A stretch of DNA of 64,000 bases, from NCBI RefSeq assembly GCF_905171775.1, contig NC_053492.1, positions 281,452,938-281,516,937 on the forward strand. Reading direction: 5' to 3'. Made by a program: the position numbers and the translations under genes. Positions 45,946 to 54,532 of the stretch are shown one piece after another. The notes under the pieces are model-generated. The model saw nothing but the letters and a program-made list of their open reading frames with translations. It was not told the origin of the DNA and ran no database searches. Position 1 is the first letter of the stretch; every line of letters begins with the position of its first letter. The DNA is from Rana temporaria (taxonomy: Eukaryota; Chordata; Amphibia; Anura; Ranidae).

Positions 45946-46227
45946 GCCTAGGTTCACACTGCTGCGAATTCAAAATCGTGGTAAAATGCGCGATTTTACC
46001 GCGATTTTGCGGCTGCGATTTTGCCGCGATTTCGGCCGCAATTTAATGTAAATCGTGGCCCGAAATCACAAAAAGTAGTACAGGAACTACTTTTTGAAAT
46101 CGCAGATGCGGCATCGCACTGATTAGGACAGTGCCATTGCCGACAATTGCCGCCGATTTGAGATGCGATTTGACATGTCAAATCGCATCTCAAATCGTTC
46201 CAAATCGTACCCAGTGTGAACCAGGGC
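45946..46227. mobile_element. Fold-back MITE, GCCTAGGTTCACACTG family, TAA duplication
   Basis: GCCTAGGTTCACACTG on the left and CAGTGTGAACCAGGGC on the right, flanked by TAA (45943-45945 and 46228-46230). The interior is built of 'aaatcgcgg'/'ccgcgattt' hairpins. Confidence 0.75.
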
Positions 46228-46495
46228 TAAAGTCCATTTTGTTTGGAATGATTAAAACCTGGAGGTCAGTATAAAGAATACAGCAAAAACACATAAACTG
46301 CATGGCAACTTGGAGACTAAAATTGGGTCCAATATTTATTTTAGTGGCTTCTTGTATTTTATAAAGGTAGAATATTTCTGCAGTATTATATTACATTTGG
46401 AAGCACATATTATTTAGGTTCTATGATAACTAACAAACTGGTACTGTGGTCTCAATTAAAAAATGTTGAGCACCAAAGCTTCTGAGTAAGGTAAC

Positions 46496-47413
46496 TTAAC
46501 TACTTGCCGACCAGCCGCCGTCATTTTGCGGCGGCAGGTCGGCTCACCTGCGCAAGAGCCCGTAGCTATACGTCGGCTCTCGCGCAGGCCAGCGGGCACG
46601 ATCGCCGCCGGGCACACGCGATCACTCGTTACAGAGCGGGGGCCGGGAGCTGTGTGTGTAAACACACAGCTCCCGGTCCTGTCAGGGAGAGAAATGCTGA
46701 TCTTCTGTTCATACAATGTATGAACAGAAGATCGGTCATTTCCCCTAGTGAGGCCACCCACCCTTCAGTTAGAACACACCCAGGGAACATACTCAACCCC
46801 TTCCCCGCCCCCTAGTGTTAACCCCTTCACTGCCAGTGGCATTTTTATAGTAATCAAATGCATTTTTATAGCACTGATCGCTATAAAAATGCCAATGGTC
46901 CCAAAAATGTGTCAAAAGTGTCCGCCATAATGTCGCAGTACCAAAAAAAATCATGGATCGCCGCCATTACTAGTAAAAAATTGATAAAAATGCCATAACA
47001 ATACCCCTTATTTTGTAAACGCTATAACTTTTGTGCAAACCAATCAATAAACGCTTATTGCGGGTTTTTTTTTTACAAAAAATATGTAGAAGAATACCTA
47101 TCGGCCTAAACTGAGGAGAAAAACGTTTTTTTTATATATTTTTGGAGGATATTTATTATAGCAAAAAGTAAAAAATATTAATTTTTTTCAAAATTGTCGC
47201 TCTATTTTTGTTTATAGCGCAAAAATAAAAAAACGCAGAGGTGATCAAATACCACCAAAAGAAAGCTCTATTTGTAGTGAAAAAAGGATGCCAATTTTGT
47301 TTGGGAGCCATGACGCATGACCGCGCAATTGTCAGTTAAAGCGTCGCAATGCCAAATCGCAAAAAGTGCTCTGGTCTTTGACCAGCAATATGGTCCGGGG
47401 GTTAAGTGGTTAA
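46496..47413. mobile_element. TTAA-flanked DNA element, orientation opposite to 300-1260
   Basis: TTAACTACTTGCCGACC at the left and GGGGGTTAAGTGGTTAA at the right. The interior blocks are the complement of those in the 300-1260 copy (gcaaaccaatcaataaacgc; gaggtgatcaaataccacca; aaagctctatttgt). 918 bp, full length, no transposase frame. Confidence 0.75.
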
Positions 47414-47708
47414 AATGTAAATATAACCACAAATTAAAGAAGAACTCTGTTATTTGTTCTTAACCTTTAATCCAGTTAAGGGTGTGCTTTTACAAGGTTT
47501 TACACTCATATACAGTGAGTTTCTCTACCAAATTATGTTTTTATTCTGGTGTCTTGGCTTCCATTTTAAGTCCAACAGTACATTGTTCATTATTACCTCA
47601 CCATAACAGAAAACCTGGCAGTGGACACCAATGTTGTAATGATTTCTATAAATTTCACATTCCTAAATACATTGCACAGTTATATCTTATCTATGCAGTG
47701 TGCACATA

Positions 47709-48336
47709 GGGCCAGATTCAGGTAGAATCGCGGCGGCGTAACGTATCGTAGATCACCAAGCACTTGCGTGAAAAATTACGCCGGCGGCCTCCGGCGTAAG
47801 CCCGCGTAATTTAAATGGGCGTGTGCCATTTAAATTAGGCGCGCTCCCGCGTCGGACCTACTGCGCATGCTCTGTTTCGAAATTCCCGCCGTGCTTTGCG
47901 CGAAGTGATGTCATTTTTTCGAACGGTGACGTGCGTAGCGTACTTTCGTATTCCCGGACGTCTTACGCAAATGACGTTGGTTTTTTAAATTTTGACGCGG
48001 GAACGACGGCCATACTTTATACAGCACATATGCGTGCTATGTAAAGTTAAGGCACCAAAAACGACGACTAACTTTGCGACGTAGCGAACGCGAAAATCCG
48101 TTGTGGATCGCCGTAACTCCTAATTTGCATACCCGACGCTGGTTTACGACGCAAACTCCCCCCAGCGGCGGCCGCGGTACTGCATCCTAAGATCTGACAG
48201 TGTAAAACAATTACACCTGTCGGTTCTTAGCGATATCTATGCGTAACTGATTCTATGAATCAGTCGCATAGATACTCTGAGAGATACGACGGAGTATCTG
48301 AGATACTCCGTCGTATCTCCTTTGTGAATCTGGCTC
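47709..48336. mobile_element. Fold-back MITE, GGGCCAGATTCA family
   Basis: GGGCCAGATTCA on the left and TGAATCTGGCTC on the right. The right half contains a second strong hairpin (agatacgacggagtatctga / gatactccgtcgtatct). Flanks 'cata' occur on both sides, but a 3-bp duplication is not sharply defined. Confidence 0.7.
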
Positions 48337-48654
48337 ATAGTTCTTTAGTTTCTTTCTACATACTTTACACTAAATTGAATTTGGACCCATTGATGTATGG
48401 TGATATTTACATCCTTACTCACCCTTTTCCATCCTTTTTTTTGGTTAAGGATGTTTGTTTATAGTGTTATATGCTTACTCGTAAAATAAAAAAAAACACA
48501 TGTAAACATACTAAAAATCAGACTGTCTGCCAACTAAAGATAACATTTTATTCAGGCAAAAGACAACAAACAAGGAACCACTGTCTTTGAAGATTAAAGC
48601 AAAACAAACAAATAAGTAAAGGTAAAAACTGTAATCCGTTTGTTAGAAACATAT

Positions 48655-48888
48655 ACATGGGCTAGTACAGAGGTATTGAATAAGGAGACCAAACAAAAAT
48701 TTGATACAACATTTTTATTTAACTTTGGTAAAATTGGCCACGGTGTCATCCATAAAATGTGGGGGGCGGGGTTACAAAAATTTTCTCAATAAATAAATTA
48801 AATTACAAAAGGCCAAATTGGCTAAACTTAAAACTTTAAAATCAAATTAATTTCTGTCCATCCAGCAAAAGCTGGACGACTACTCCCC
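48655..48888 (-). repeat. Split direct repeat B2 (3' end of the Ngaro element)
   Basis: 234 bp that reads as identical to 49164-49397 at a constant offset of 509. It ends the element on its 3' side with CCCATGT (element strand). A candidate poly-A signal AATAAA (element strand, 48719-48714) lies about 60 bases inside the end. A 54-bp spacer (48889-48942) separates it from A2. Confidence 0.9.
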
Positions 48889-48942
48889 CCATACAGACGA
48901 CCCCATGACTTATTATGACAAACTGACAGGTAAGGGTGGGCG

Positions 48943-49167
48943 GGCGGGCGATGCTGCTTGTCAGGAGATGTGACTGAGCAAATCGCCTCAGCCTCTCCCT
49001 TATATAGGCTCGTCCAGTGCGGGTTTTACCTCACGCGAACGGACCTATCAGAGAAGGGGGCTGCCGCAGCTGACCAATCAGAGGCTGTTACTACCCCAGA
49101 GCGCGGCAGCCCACTTCTCCCTCTGCTCTATCCCATGCAGGCTCAGCATACTGCCGTAGCCTCACAT
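48943..49167 (-). repeat. Split direct repeat A2
   Basis: 225 bp that reads as identical to 53850-54074 at a constant offset of 4907. It abuts B1 with a shared ACAT (+ strand, 49164-49167), the position of the presumed circle junction. Confidence 0.92.
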
Positions 49168-49397
49168 GGGCTAGTACAGAGGTATTGAATAAGGAGACCA
49201 AACAAAAATTTGATACAACATTTTTATTTAACTTTGGTAAAATTGGCCACGGTGTCATCCATAAAATGTGGGGGGCGGGGTTACAAAAATTTTCTCAATA
49301 AATAAATTAAATTACAAAAGGCCAAATTGGCTAAACTTAAAACTTTAAAATCAAATTAATTTCTGTCCATCCAGCAAAAGCTGGACGACTACTCCCC
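49164..49397 (-). repeat. Split direct repeat B1
   Basis: Copy of the B repeat. It overlaps the last codons of the hydrolase frame (which ends at 49389) by nine bases and joins A2 through the shared ACAT. Confidence 0.9.
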
Positions 49398-50033
49398 ACC
49401 GGCCGGGGCCAACCGCGAAGCTGTTGGCCGAGGCCCCCCCACCACCGTGGCTGATTCGATCATGGACTGGATACCCATATTAAAAATGTCCAGGCCAATG
49501 CCTGACAGATGAATTTGGTCAACCCGAAACAACCCAGGCAAAAAACCCTCTAACTCGGAATGACGAAAGGAAGAGCCACCAATTGAAGGCATAAAACTAT
49601 GAATCGTCCTATTTAGCCGTCTGCGGATTCTATCCACGTAGAAAAGGGTGCCGTGCGGCGACCATAACAGCCTGGGAACCATCTCAGAATATACTAACAC
49701 TGAACCTGGGAACATTTGAGTTATGGAATAGAGATCCCTTTTCATTTCACATAACAAGTCCCATGTGTTGAATTTACCCAAGTCATTAGCCCCCACGTGG
49801 ATAACTATCACTTGGGGTTGAGGCCAGACAGAAGACAAATAAGCTAGGTGGTCTTTTAAATTGCGCCACCGCATACCTCTAACACCTGACCATAAAATTA
49901 AAAATAAATCAGGATCAAGCCCCAGGTTAGCAGAGTATGATCTGGATCCGGAGTGCTTGTAAGCCCAGAACACGTAGGAGTGACCTATGACCCAAGCGAT
50001 ATTCCTGGATAAATCTGAAAGAGAATCATAAAG
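49389..50033 (-). CDS. SGNH-family hydrolase-like ORF of the Ngaro element
   Basis: The frame is open from 50033, just after a stop, and ends at 49389. It has the SGNH esterase blocks: GHS (in WVIGHSYVFWAY) for the nucleophile Ser, HVGANDLG for the oxyanion Asn, and DQIHLSGIG for the Asp-x-x-His pair. Counting only from the GTG at 49973 (194 residues) would drop the GHS block, so translation must begin further upstream or by another route. No in-frame ATG precedes it. It overlaps the recombinase stop by a few bases, and a splice-acceptor-like TTCTCTTTCAG lies at the junction. I recall hydrolase ORFs in some vertebrate tyrosine-recombinase elements; their role in transposition is not established. 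The substrate cannot be told from sequence. Confidence 0.8.
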   Translation of the reverse strand, partial: LYDSLSDLSRNIAWVIGHSYVFWAYKHSGSRSYSANLGLDPDLFLILWSGVRGMRWRNLKDHLAYLSSVWPQPQVIVIHVGANDLGKFNTWDLLCEMKRDLYSITQMFPGSVLVYSEMVPRLLWSPHGTLFYVDRIRRRLNRTIHSFMPSIGGSSFRHSELEGFLPGLFRVDQIHLSGIGLDIFNMGIQSMIESATVVGGPRPTASRLAPAGGE

Positions 50034-50943
50034 TTAGAAGACTGGGACGAACATATAACTTATATCTATTGCTGCCCCACCTGCCCACTTTTTTAACCTT
50101 ACTCTCTGAAAAACCTATAGAATCAGCTGTGGTGGCAGCGCCAATTCGGAAAGAATGGGAAGAAAATTGGTACCCAGATAAATTCAAGCGCTTCAAACAG
50201 GAGGCCAAAACAGCTGAGAACTGGTACCTAGTTAGAGAGGACAAGTCTTCATGAATAAAAAAGGAATCGTTACTCAATGGTCTGACCAAAAGATAATTAC
50301 GAACATGAAACACGGGACAGATAGCCTCATTAGGAGAACTGGATAAAGAAAACCACTGGCCAACCTGAGAGGACTTTGATCTGGACAAAAACAGACGGAC
50401 AGAACCGACGTCAAACTGAACATGAGAAAAACGGAGAAATGAAAAAGCGTTTCTATTTGCTGCAGTAAACTCACCTAACCGAAGGGCTCCAAAGAATGCT
50501 ATAGAGAAAGCAGCCTTAAAAAGCAAAGATTCGAAATTGGATGAGCAGACATCTTGAAGGATCTGAAGAAGATCGATCAAAATGGGGATAGATATGGGAC
50601 GCCTATTATCTAAAGAGGGCCTAGACTTTTTGAGGCCCTTCAAAACCTGAGTGACCTGAAAGAAAGAGGTAAGAGCAGGAAGGCCTGCAAACTTAAGGAA
50701 AAAAGAAACTCCAGCCAATATTTTACCTATGGAAGCCGGGGACAGATTAGACTGAATGAGAAAGGACAAAAAAGACAAAGCCACGTAAGAAGACACATCT
50801 AGTGGATCCAAACCCAATGGTTGACAGAAAGAGCACCATTTGTGCCATGAAAGCCTATAATCCCTCCAGGTGTTTTCCGCTACTGAAGCCTTGAGATTCC
50901 GGAATATTATTCCCAAATTAAGCCCCAGAGGAAGTCTGGGCAA
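50026..50943 (-). CDS. Tyrosine recombinase of the Ngaro element, 305 aa
   Basis: This enzyme integrates the circular DNA copy by strand exchange, replacing the DDE integrase of LTR elements. The N-terminal half (about 1-115) is a helical SAM-like core-binding region (ENTWRDYRLSWHKWCSFC). The catalytic domain shows Arg155 (GALRLGEF), a candidate Lys190 (SRSKSSQ), His263-x-x-Arg266 (SHSFRIGAATT), Trp289 (GRWG) and the likely nucleophile Tyr297 (RYKLYVRP). All expected catalytic residues are present. The ATG at 50943 lies inside the end of the RT ORF (37-base overlap, different frame). It is in the same frame as gag. Confidence 0.93.
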   Translation of the reverse strand: MPRLPLGLNLGIIFRNLKASVAENTWRDYRLSWHKWCSFCQPLGLDPLDVSSYVALSFLSFLIQSNLSPASIGKILAGVSFFLKFAGLPALTSFFQVTQVLKGLKKSRPSLDNRRPISIPILIDLLQILQDVCSSNFESLLFKAAFSIAFFGALRLGEFTAANRNAFSFLRFSHVQFDVGSVRLFLSRSKSSQVGQWFSLSSSPNEAICPVFHVRNYLLVRPLSNDSFFIHEDLSSLTRYQFSAVLASCLKRLNLSGYQFSSHSFRIGAATTADSIGFSESKVKKVGRWGSNRYKLYVRPSLLTL

Positions 50944-52598
50944 GGGGTGCCATGTTGATCCGCTGATGGCGCCAACTCTCGGAATCTCTTGAACTGTGAA
51001 CGAGATAAAGAATCTGCTATGTTATTTTCTTTACCTGCAATATGCTCAGCTCTCAACCATATATTACAGTTCATACAATGAAGTACAAGGAAACGCAATA
51101 ACCTCAGAACGGGATCAGACTTAGAGGACAGAGTATTGATGGCAAAAAAGACACCTTTATTATCCGTATGAACTAAGATTCTACGATTCCTAAAGATGTC
51201 TTCCCACACAACCACCGACACAATCACTGGAAAGAGCTCCAACAGAACTAGATTTTGAAGTATCTCCTTCTGGAGCCAATCAGGGTGCCAGGACTGGGCG
51301 CACCAGCGCCCATCCAAGAAAGCCCCGAACCCAGCAGAGCCAGCTGCATCGGTGAAGAATTCCAACTGAGAACTATTAATAAAGTCCATTTGCCAGGCCG
51401 AGGAACCGTTAAACTCATTTAAAAAAGCATCCCAAATTCTTAGATCATCCTTGATGCTTTTTGAAATTCGGAAATGAGCGTAAGGGTTCACCATACCTTT
51501 TATGGCTAACGAGAACCTGCGCGAAAATACCCTCGCCATAGGGATGACTCTGGCTGCAAAAGCAAAAAGACCCAGCAAAGATTGTGCCTCCTTTAAGCTC
51601 ACCTTCTTACTGACAAGAAAGGTTGCAATCATAGACTTCATTTTATGTATCTTCTGTTGTGGCAATCTGAATTCCATTCGTTCGGAGTCAACCGTGATCC
51701 CCAAAAATTCAATAACTGTCGTGGGAAAAACTGTTTTCTCCTGGGCCAGAGGCACGCCAAAGTCATGACAAACGTCAAAGAAAACCTGTAAAGCTTCCAT
51801 ACACACTGATGACCCCCGGGGACCTAAAAACAAGAAGTCATCTAGATAATGTAGGATAAGGCCTTGAGGGATAACGACTGACACGACCCAATGTAAGAAG
51901 GAGGAAAAAGCCTCGAAATAAAAGCATGACATAGAAAACCCCATTGGCATGCATTTATCAAAATAATATTTATTCAAAAATTGAAAACCCAAAGAATTGA
52001 AGCCTTGTGGATGCACGGGAAGAAGGCGGAAAGCCGACTTAATATCAGCCTTTGCTAGCACAGCCCCTTGCCCTGCTTGCCTCAAAAGACACAAAGCCTC
52101 ATCAAATGAGGCGTAGCAGACTGGAGCCTCCACAGAGGCAACTTCGTCATTGAGTGACGAATGCGGTGGGTAAGATAGGTGGTGGATCAGTCTGAACGCA
52201 CCCAGCTCTTTCTTGGGTACGATGCCCAAAGGGGACAACCGGAAATTAGAGAATGGCGGGTCATTAAAGGGGCCAGCCACCCTACCCTCAGACAATTCTT
52301 TGCAAATTTTCTCAAGCACTAAGTTAGAGTGCATGGATACCGATAGTAAATTTTTAACTGGTGTACACCCTGAACCAGTAAAGGATGGCACTAAGAAACC
52401 ATTGGCAAAACCTTCAGTTAGCAGAGCCGCCATCCTGTGGTCTGGATAGCGCTCGAGCCATGGGCGCATTCTTGCCAGGCTCACCGGAGTCGGGGCCTTT
52501 CCCATGTGTGTCCTTGGGTCCTGAATGAGAGGAACTAGCGGCAGCTTTACGAAAACATCTGCTCGCCGCGTGAGTACCGCCACAATAAGAACACTCAT
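50907..52598 (-). CDS. Reverse transcriptase / RNase H of the Ngaro element, 563 aa
   Basis: It copies the element RNA into DNA and removes the RNA strand. RT motif A is LAKADIKSAFRLLPV (Asp185), and motif C is YLDD at 251-254 within LHYLDDFLFLG. RNase H follows, with the four acidic residues at Asp417 (FFTDAAG), Glu454 (LLELFPV), Asp479 (VHTDNKG) and Asp529 (NNIADSLSR). The EHIAGKENNIADSLSR block is typical of the DIRS/Ngaro group. The frame is +1 relative to gag, and the ORF starts 185 bases before the gag stop, so expression may use frameshifting or internal initiation. No protease domain is seen, as usual in this group. Confidence 0.94.
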   Translation of the reverse strand: MSVLIVAVLTRRADVFVKLPLVPLIQDPRTHMGKAPTPVSLARMRPWLERYPDHRMAALLTEGFANGFLVPSFTGSGCTPVKNLLSVSMHSNLVLEKICKELSEGRVAGPFNDPPFSNFRLSPLGIVPKKELGAFRLIHHLSYPPHSSLNDEVASVEAPVCYASFDEALCLLRQAGQGAVLAKADIKSAFRLLPVHPQGFNSLGFQFLNKYYFDKCMPMGFSMSCFYFEAFSSFLHWVVSVVIPQGLILHYLDDFLFLGPRGSSVCMEALQVFFDVCHDFGVPLAQEKTVFPTTVIEFLGITVDSERMEFRLPQQKIHKMKSMIATFLVSKKVSLKEAQSLLGLFAFAARVIPMARVFSRRFSLAIKGMVNPYAHFRISKSIKDDLRIWDAFLNEFNGSSAWQMDFINSSQLEFFTDAAGSAGFGAFLDGRWCAQSWHPDWLQKEILQNLVLLELFPVIVSVVVWEDIFRNRRILVHTDNKGVFFAINTLSSKSDPVLRLLRFLVLHCMNCNIWLRAEHIAGKENNIADSLSRSQFKRFRELAPSADQHGTPCPDFLWGLIWE

Positions 52599-53832
52599 GT
52601 TTGTATCTACAATTCAATAAGAATTTACATTGACCCTCATTGAATGCAAAGCATACACCCTTCCTGACTGGACTCTGACCATTTGAAGCGGGGCGAGGGG
52701 TGAACTGGGGCCTAGGTGGCAGCATAAGGTTTAACCATAAACCAACGTCCTTAGCCCCCCAATGCAGCGATGGGTGCACAGCTAGCTTTTGACGGAAATT
52801 CTCGTCATATGAGAACCATGCGGAGCCGCCAAAGTGGCGAAAGGCCTCCGCAATAATATCCAGGTGTTGGAATAAACCTGAGCACTTCCCCGGGAAGCGT
52901 TCTCCCATAACTGCTGAATAGATACAGAACGCTTGCAGCCAGTTTTGAAATGTCTTAGGAACCGCTCTCCTCCTATCTTCCTCTGTTCTTTCGCTGGACT
53001 GCCTGTCAGATTTAGCCAAAAACTCCTTAGAAGCAGGGAGAAGTGATAATATATCGAGATATTCACCCCTCCAAATTTTTTCTTTGACTGACTTAGACAG
53101 ATGAAAACCCAGCGGGGATAAACTGCAAGGGAGGGGTTCCTTAAAGGAAGACTCGCTGACCATAGCAGCCGAGGATCTGAGGGGTAAAGTATTATTAACA
53201 GCAGGACACCTCACACTCGATCTGACAGTAACATCCTTATTTAGCAGAGAGGGATGACCAGCCTCATGCCACACCACACCAACCTCCTCCATATCAATAG
53301 CATTATCGCTATTTCCAGCACCAGTCTCCTGTGCACTCTGACTTACTGTGCATGCCTGAGTACTCAGACTCTCACCTGGTTGCACATACATATTTACATT
53401 TTGTGAGGTAAAATCCGCATCATGTATACCTTTGAACTGCTGCACAATGACAGACAAAGATTCAATTAGACTAGAAAATGCAGATAACTGGTTAACATTA
53501 CTGAAAACAACTTCAGGTAAAACATGCTCACCCAAGTCCCCAGGAGGGGGGGAAGAGGCAGCGCTGCTCCCTTGCTGGCAAGAAGCACCTCTTGTTGCAG
53601 CTCCCTCAGCTTGAGGAGCTAAACTATTGGTCTTACATTTCTTTTTTCTTCCAGGCTGTTTCCTGGGGGCGCCCACGCTCATCTCTGGTACTGCAGCTGG
53701 GCTGACAGATAAAACAGAGCCACTCTCCTCAGACAGGCAACGCTTCAGCCACGCTTCACCTCCCCTGCTCTCCGCCTTCTCTAGGAGTCTACATAAGAGC
53801 TCCTCACGGCTGTCCTGCACAGCGCGCTTCAT
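52414..53832 (-). CDS. Gag-like protein of the Ngaro element, 472 aa
   Basis: First ORF after the A1 repeat. It starts with a charged segment (MKRAVQDSREELLCRLLEKA), then a Lys/Arg cluster near 58-67 (KQPGRKKKCK), a Ser/Pro/acidic middle, and a conserved-looking helical region (about 250-370, with WLQAFCIYSAVMGERFP and LDIIAEAFRHFG). At 394-426 there are two zinc-knuckle-like motifs: a Cys/His cluster (VCFAFNEGQCKFLLNC) and CSYCGGTHAASRC. The latter type binds nucleic acid in DIRS/Ngaro gag proteins. It probably packages element RNA. The ATG at 53832 lies about 74 bases downstream of a TATA box in A1. Confidence 0.85.
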   Translation of the reverse strand: MKRAVQDSREELLCRLLEKAESRGGEAWLKRCLSEESGSVLSVSPAAVPEMSVGAPRKQPGRKKKCKTNSLAPQAEGAATRGASCQQGSSAASSPPPGDLGEHVLPEVVFSNVNQLSAFSSLIESLSVIVQQFKGIHDADFTSQNVNMYVQPGESLSTQACTVSQSAQETGAGNSDNAIDMEEVGVVWHEAGHPSLLNKDVTVRSSVRCPAVNNTLPLRSSAAMVSESSFKEPLPCSLSPLGFHLSKSVKEKIWRGEYLDILSLLPASKEFLAKSDRQSSERTEEDRRRAVPKTFQNWLQAFCIYSAVMGERFPGKCSGLFQHLDIIAEAFRHFGGSAWFSYDENFRQKLAVHPSLHWGAKDVGLWLNLMLPPRPQFTPRPASNGQSPVRKGVCFAFNEGQCKFLLNCRYKHECSYCGGTHAASRCFRKAAASSSHSGPKDTHGKGPDSGEPGKNAPMARALSRPQDGGSAN

Positions 53833-53849
53833 CCTGAGAGAGAGGGAGA

Positions 53850-54074
53850 GGCGGGCGATGCTGCTTGTCAGGAGATGTGACTGAGCAAATCGCCTCAGCC
53901 TCTCCCTTATATAGGCTCGTCCAGTGCGGGTTTTACCTCACGCGAACGGACCTATCAGAGAAGGGGGCTGCCGCAGCTGACCAATCAGAGGCTGTTACTA
54001 CCCCAGAGCGCGGCAGCCCACTTCTCCCTCTGCTCTATCCCATGCAGGCTCAGCATACTGCCGTAGCCTCACAT
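53850..54074 (-). repeat. Split direct repeat A1 (5' end of the Ngaro element)
   Basis: 225 bp that reads as identical to A2. On the element strand it starts ATGTGAGGC. It contains the probable promoter, described separately. It ends 17 bases before the gag ATG. Confidence 0.92.
53906..53913 (-). promoter_or_regulatory. TATA box in A1 of the Ngaro element
   Basis: TATATAAG on the element strand, within GCCTATATAAGGGAGAG, about 74 bases before the gag start codon. The same box in A2 (48999-49006) faces B2. A CCAAT-like GATTGGTCAG lies further upstream (+ strand ctgaccaatc, about 53978). Promoter role is inferred. Confidence 0.6.
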
Positions 54075-54532
54075 AATCAGAAATTCCCTGTACAGATGAT
54101 TTGCCAGATATATTGCATCAATTGGCTTTCATGTATTTGATTTCACCTTTTTCCTTTTTTTAATTAAAACAAAAAACATACCACTCTATCCAAACCACTA
54201 ATCATAACTAGCACACTAGACATGCAATGCTCAGACCAAGAGAAAGTGCCTGGGGTCCCTTCTATTTGGATTCAATGCTGTATGCCCTTCAGTATGTGCT
54301 GGGTGCTTTAAAATAGGGTCCTACTATATGAATGTGATTGTAGAATTTTGAAGAAAAGGGACAGGAATAAGGAAGTTAATAGATAATAATTAAGGTCCTT
54401 TATAAATACACAGGCGATTAAGTAAATTAATGTTTTGATGAATTTTGGATTACTGTAAACACTTTTTATAAATCAATAAAAAGAAATTGAAAAAAAAAAA
54501 ATAGGGACTGATTTTTAAATGTTATGCTTTGT
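54075..54532. other. Flank of the Ngaro element, no gene
   Basis: AT-rich sequence without repeats I recognise. Together with 48640-48654 it gives the presumed empty site, tagaaacatat-acat-aatcag. Confidence 0.5.

Larger units (their letters stand above)
48655..54074 (-). mobile_element. Complete Ngaro/DIRS-type tyrosine-recombinase retrotransposon, 5420 bp
   Basis: Read on the minus strand the element is A1 (54074-53850), gag, RT/RNase H, tyrosine recombinase, SGNH hydrolase, B1 (49397-49164), A2 (49167-48943), B2 (48888-48655). This A1-ORFs-B1-A2-B2 order is the split direct repeat diagnostic of Ngaro-type elements, which integrate as circles through a tyrosine recombinase instead of an integrase. 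The A copies (225 bp) and B copies (234 bp) read as identical. All frames are open, with no internal stop found. B1 and A2 overlap by 4 bp (ATGT on the element strand), and the same four bases mark both outer ends with no target duplication. It looks recently inserted and possibly still competent. Confidence 0.92.

Noticed and set aside
48958..49188. 76-codon frame, identical start at 53865-54140
   Set aside because: It is a translation of the non-coding A repeat on the strand opposite to the element's genes; duplicated only because the repeat is.
48655..54074. Interpretation as an LTR retrotransposon or endogenous retrovirus
   Set aside because: There are no long terminal repeats in the A-B order at both ends, no protease or DDE integrase, and a tyrosine recombinase with split direct repeats is present.
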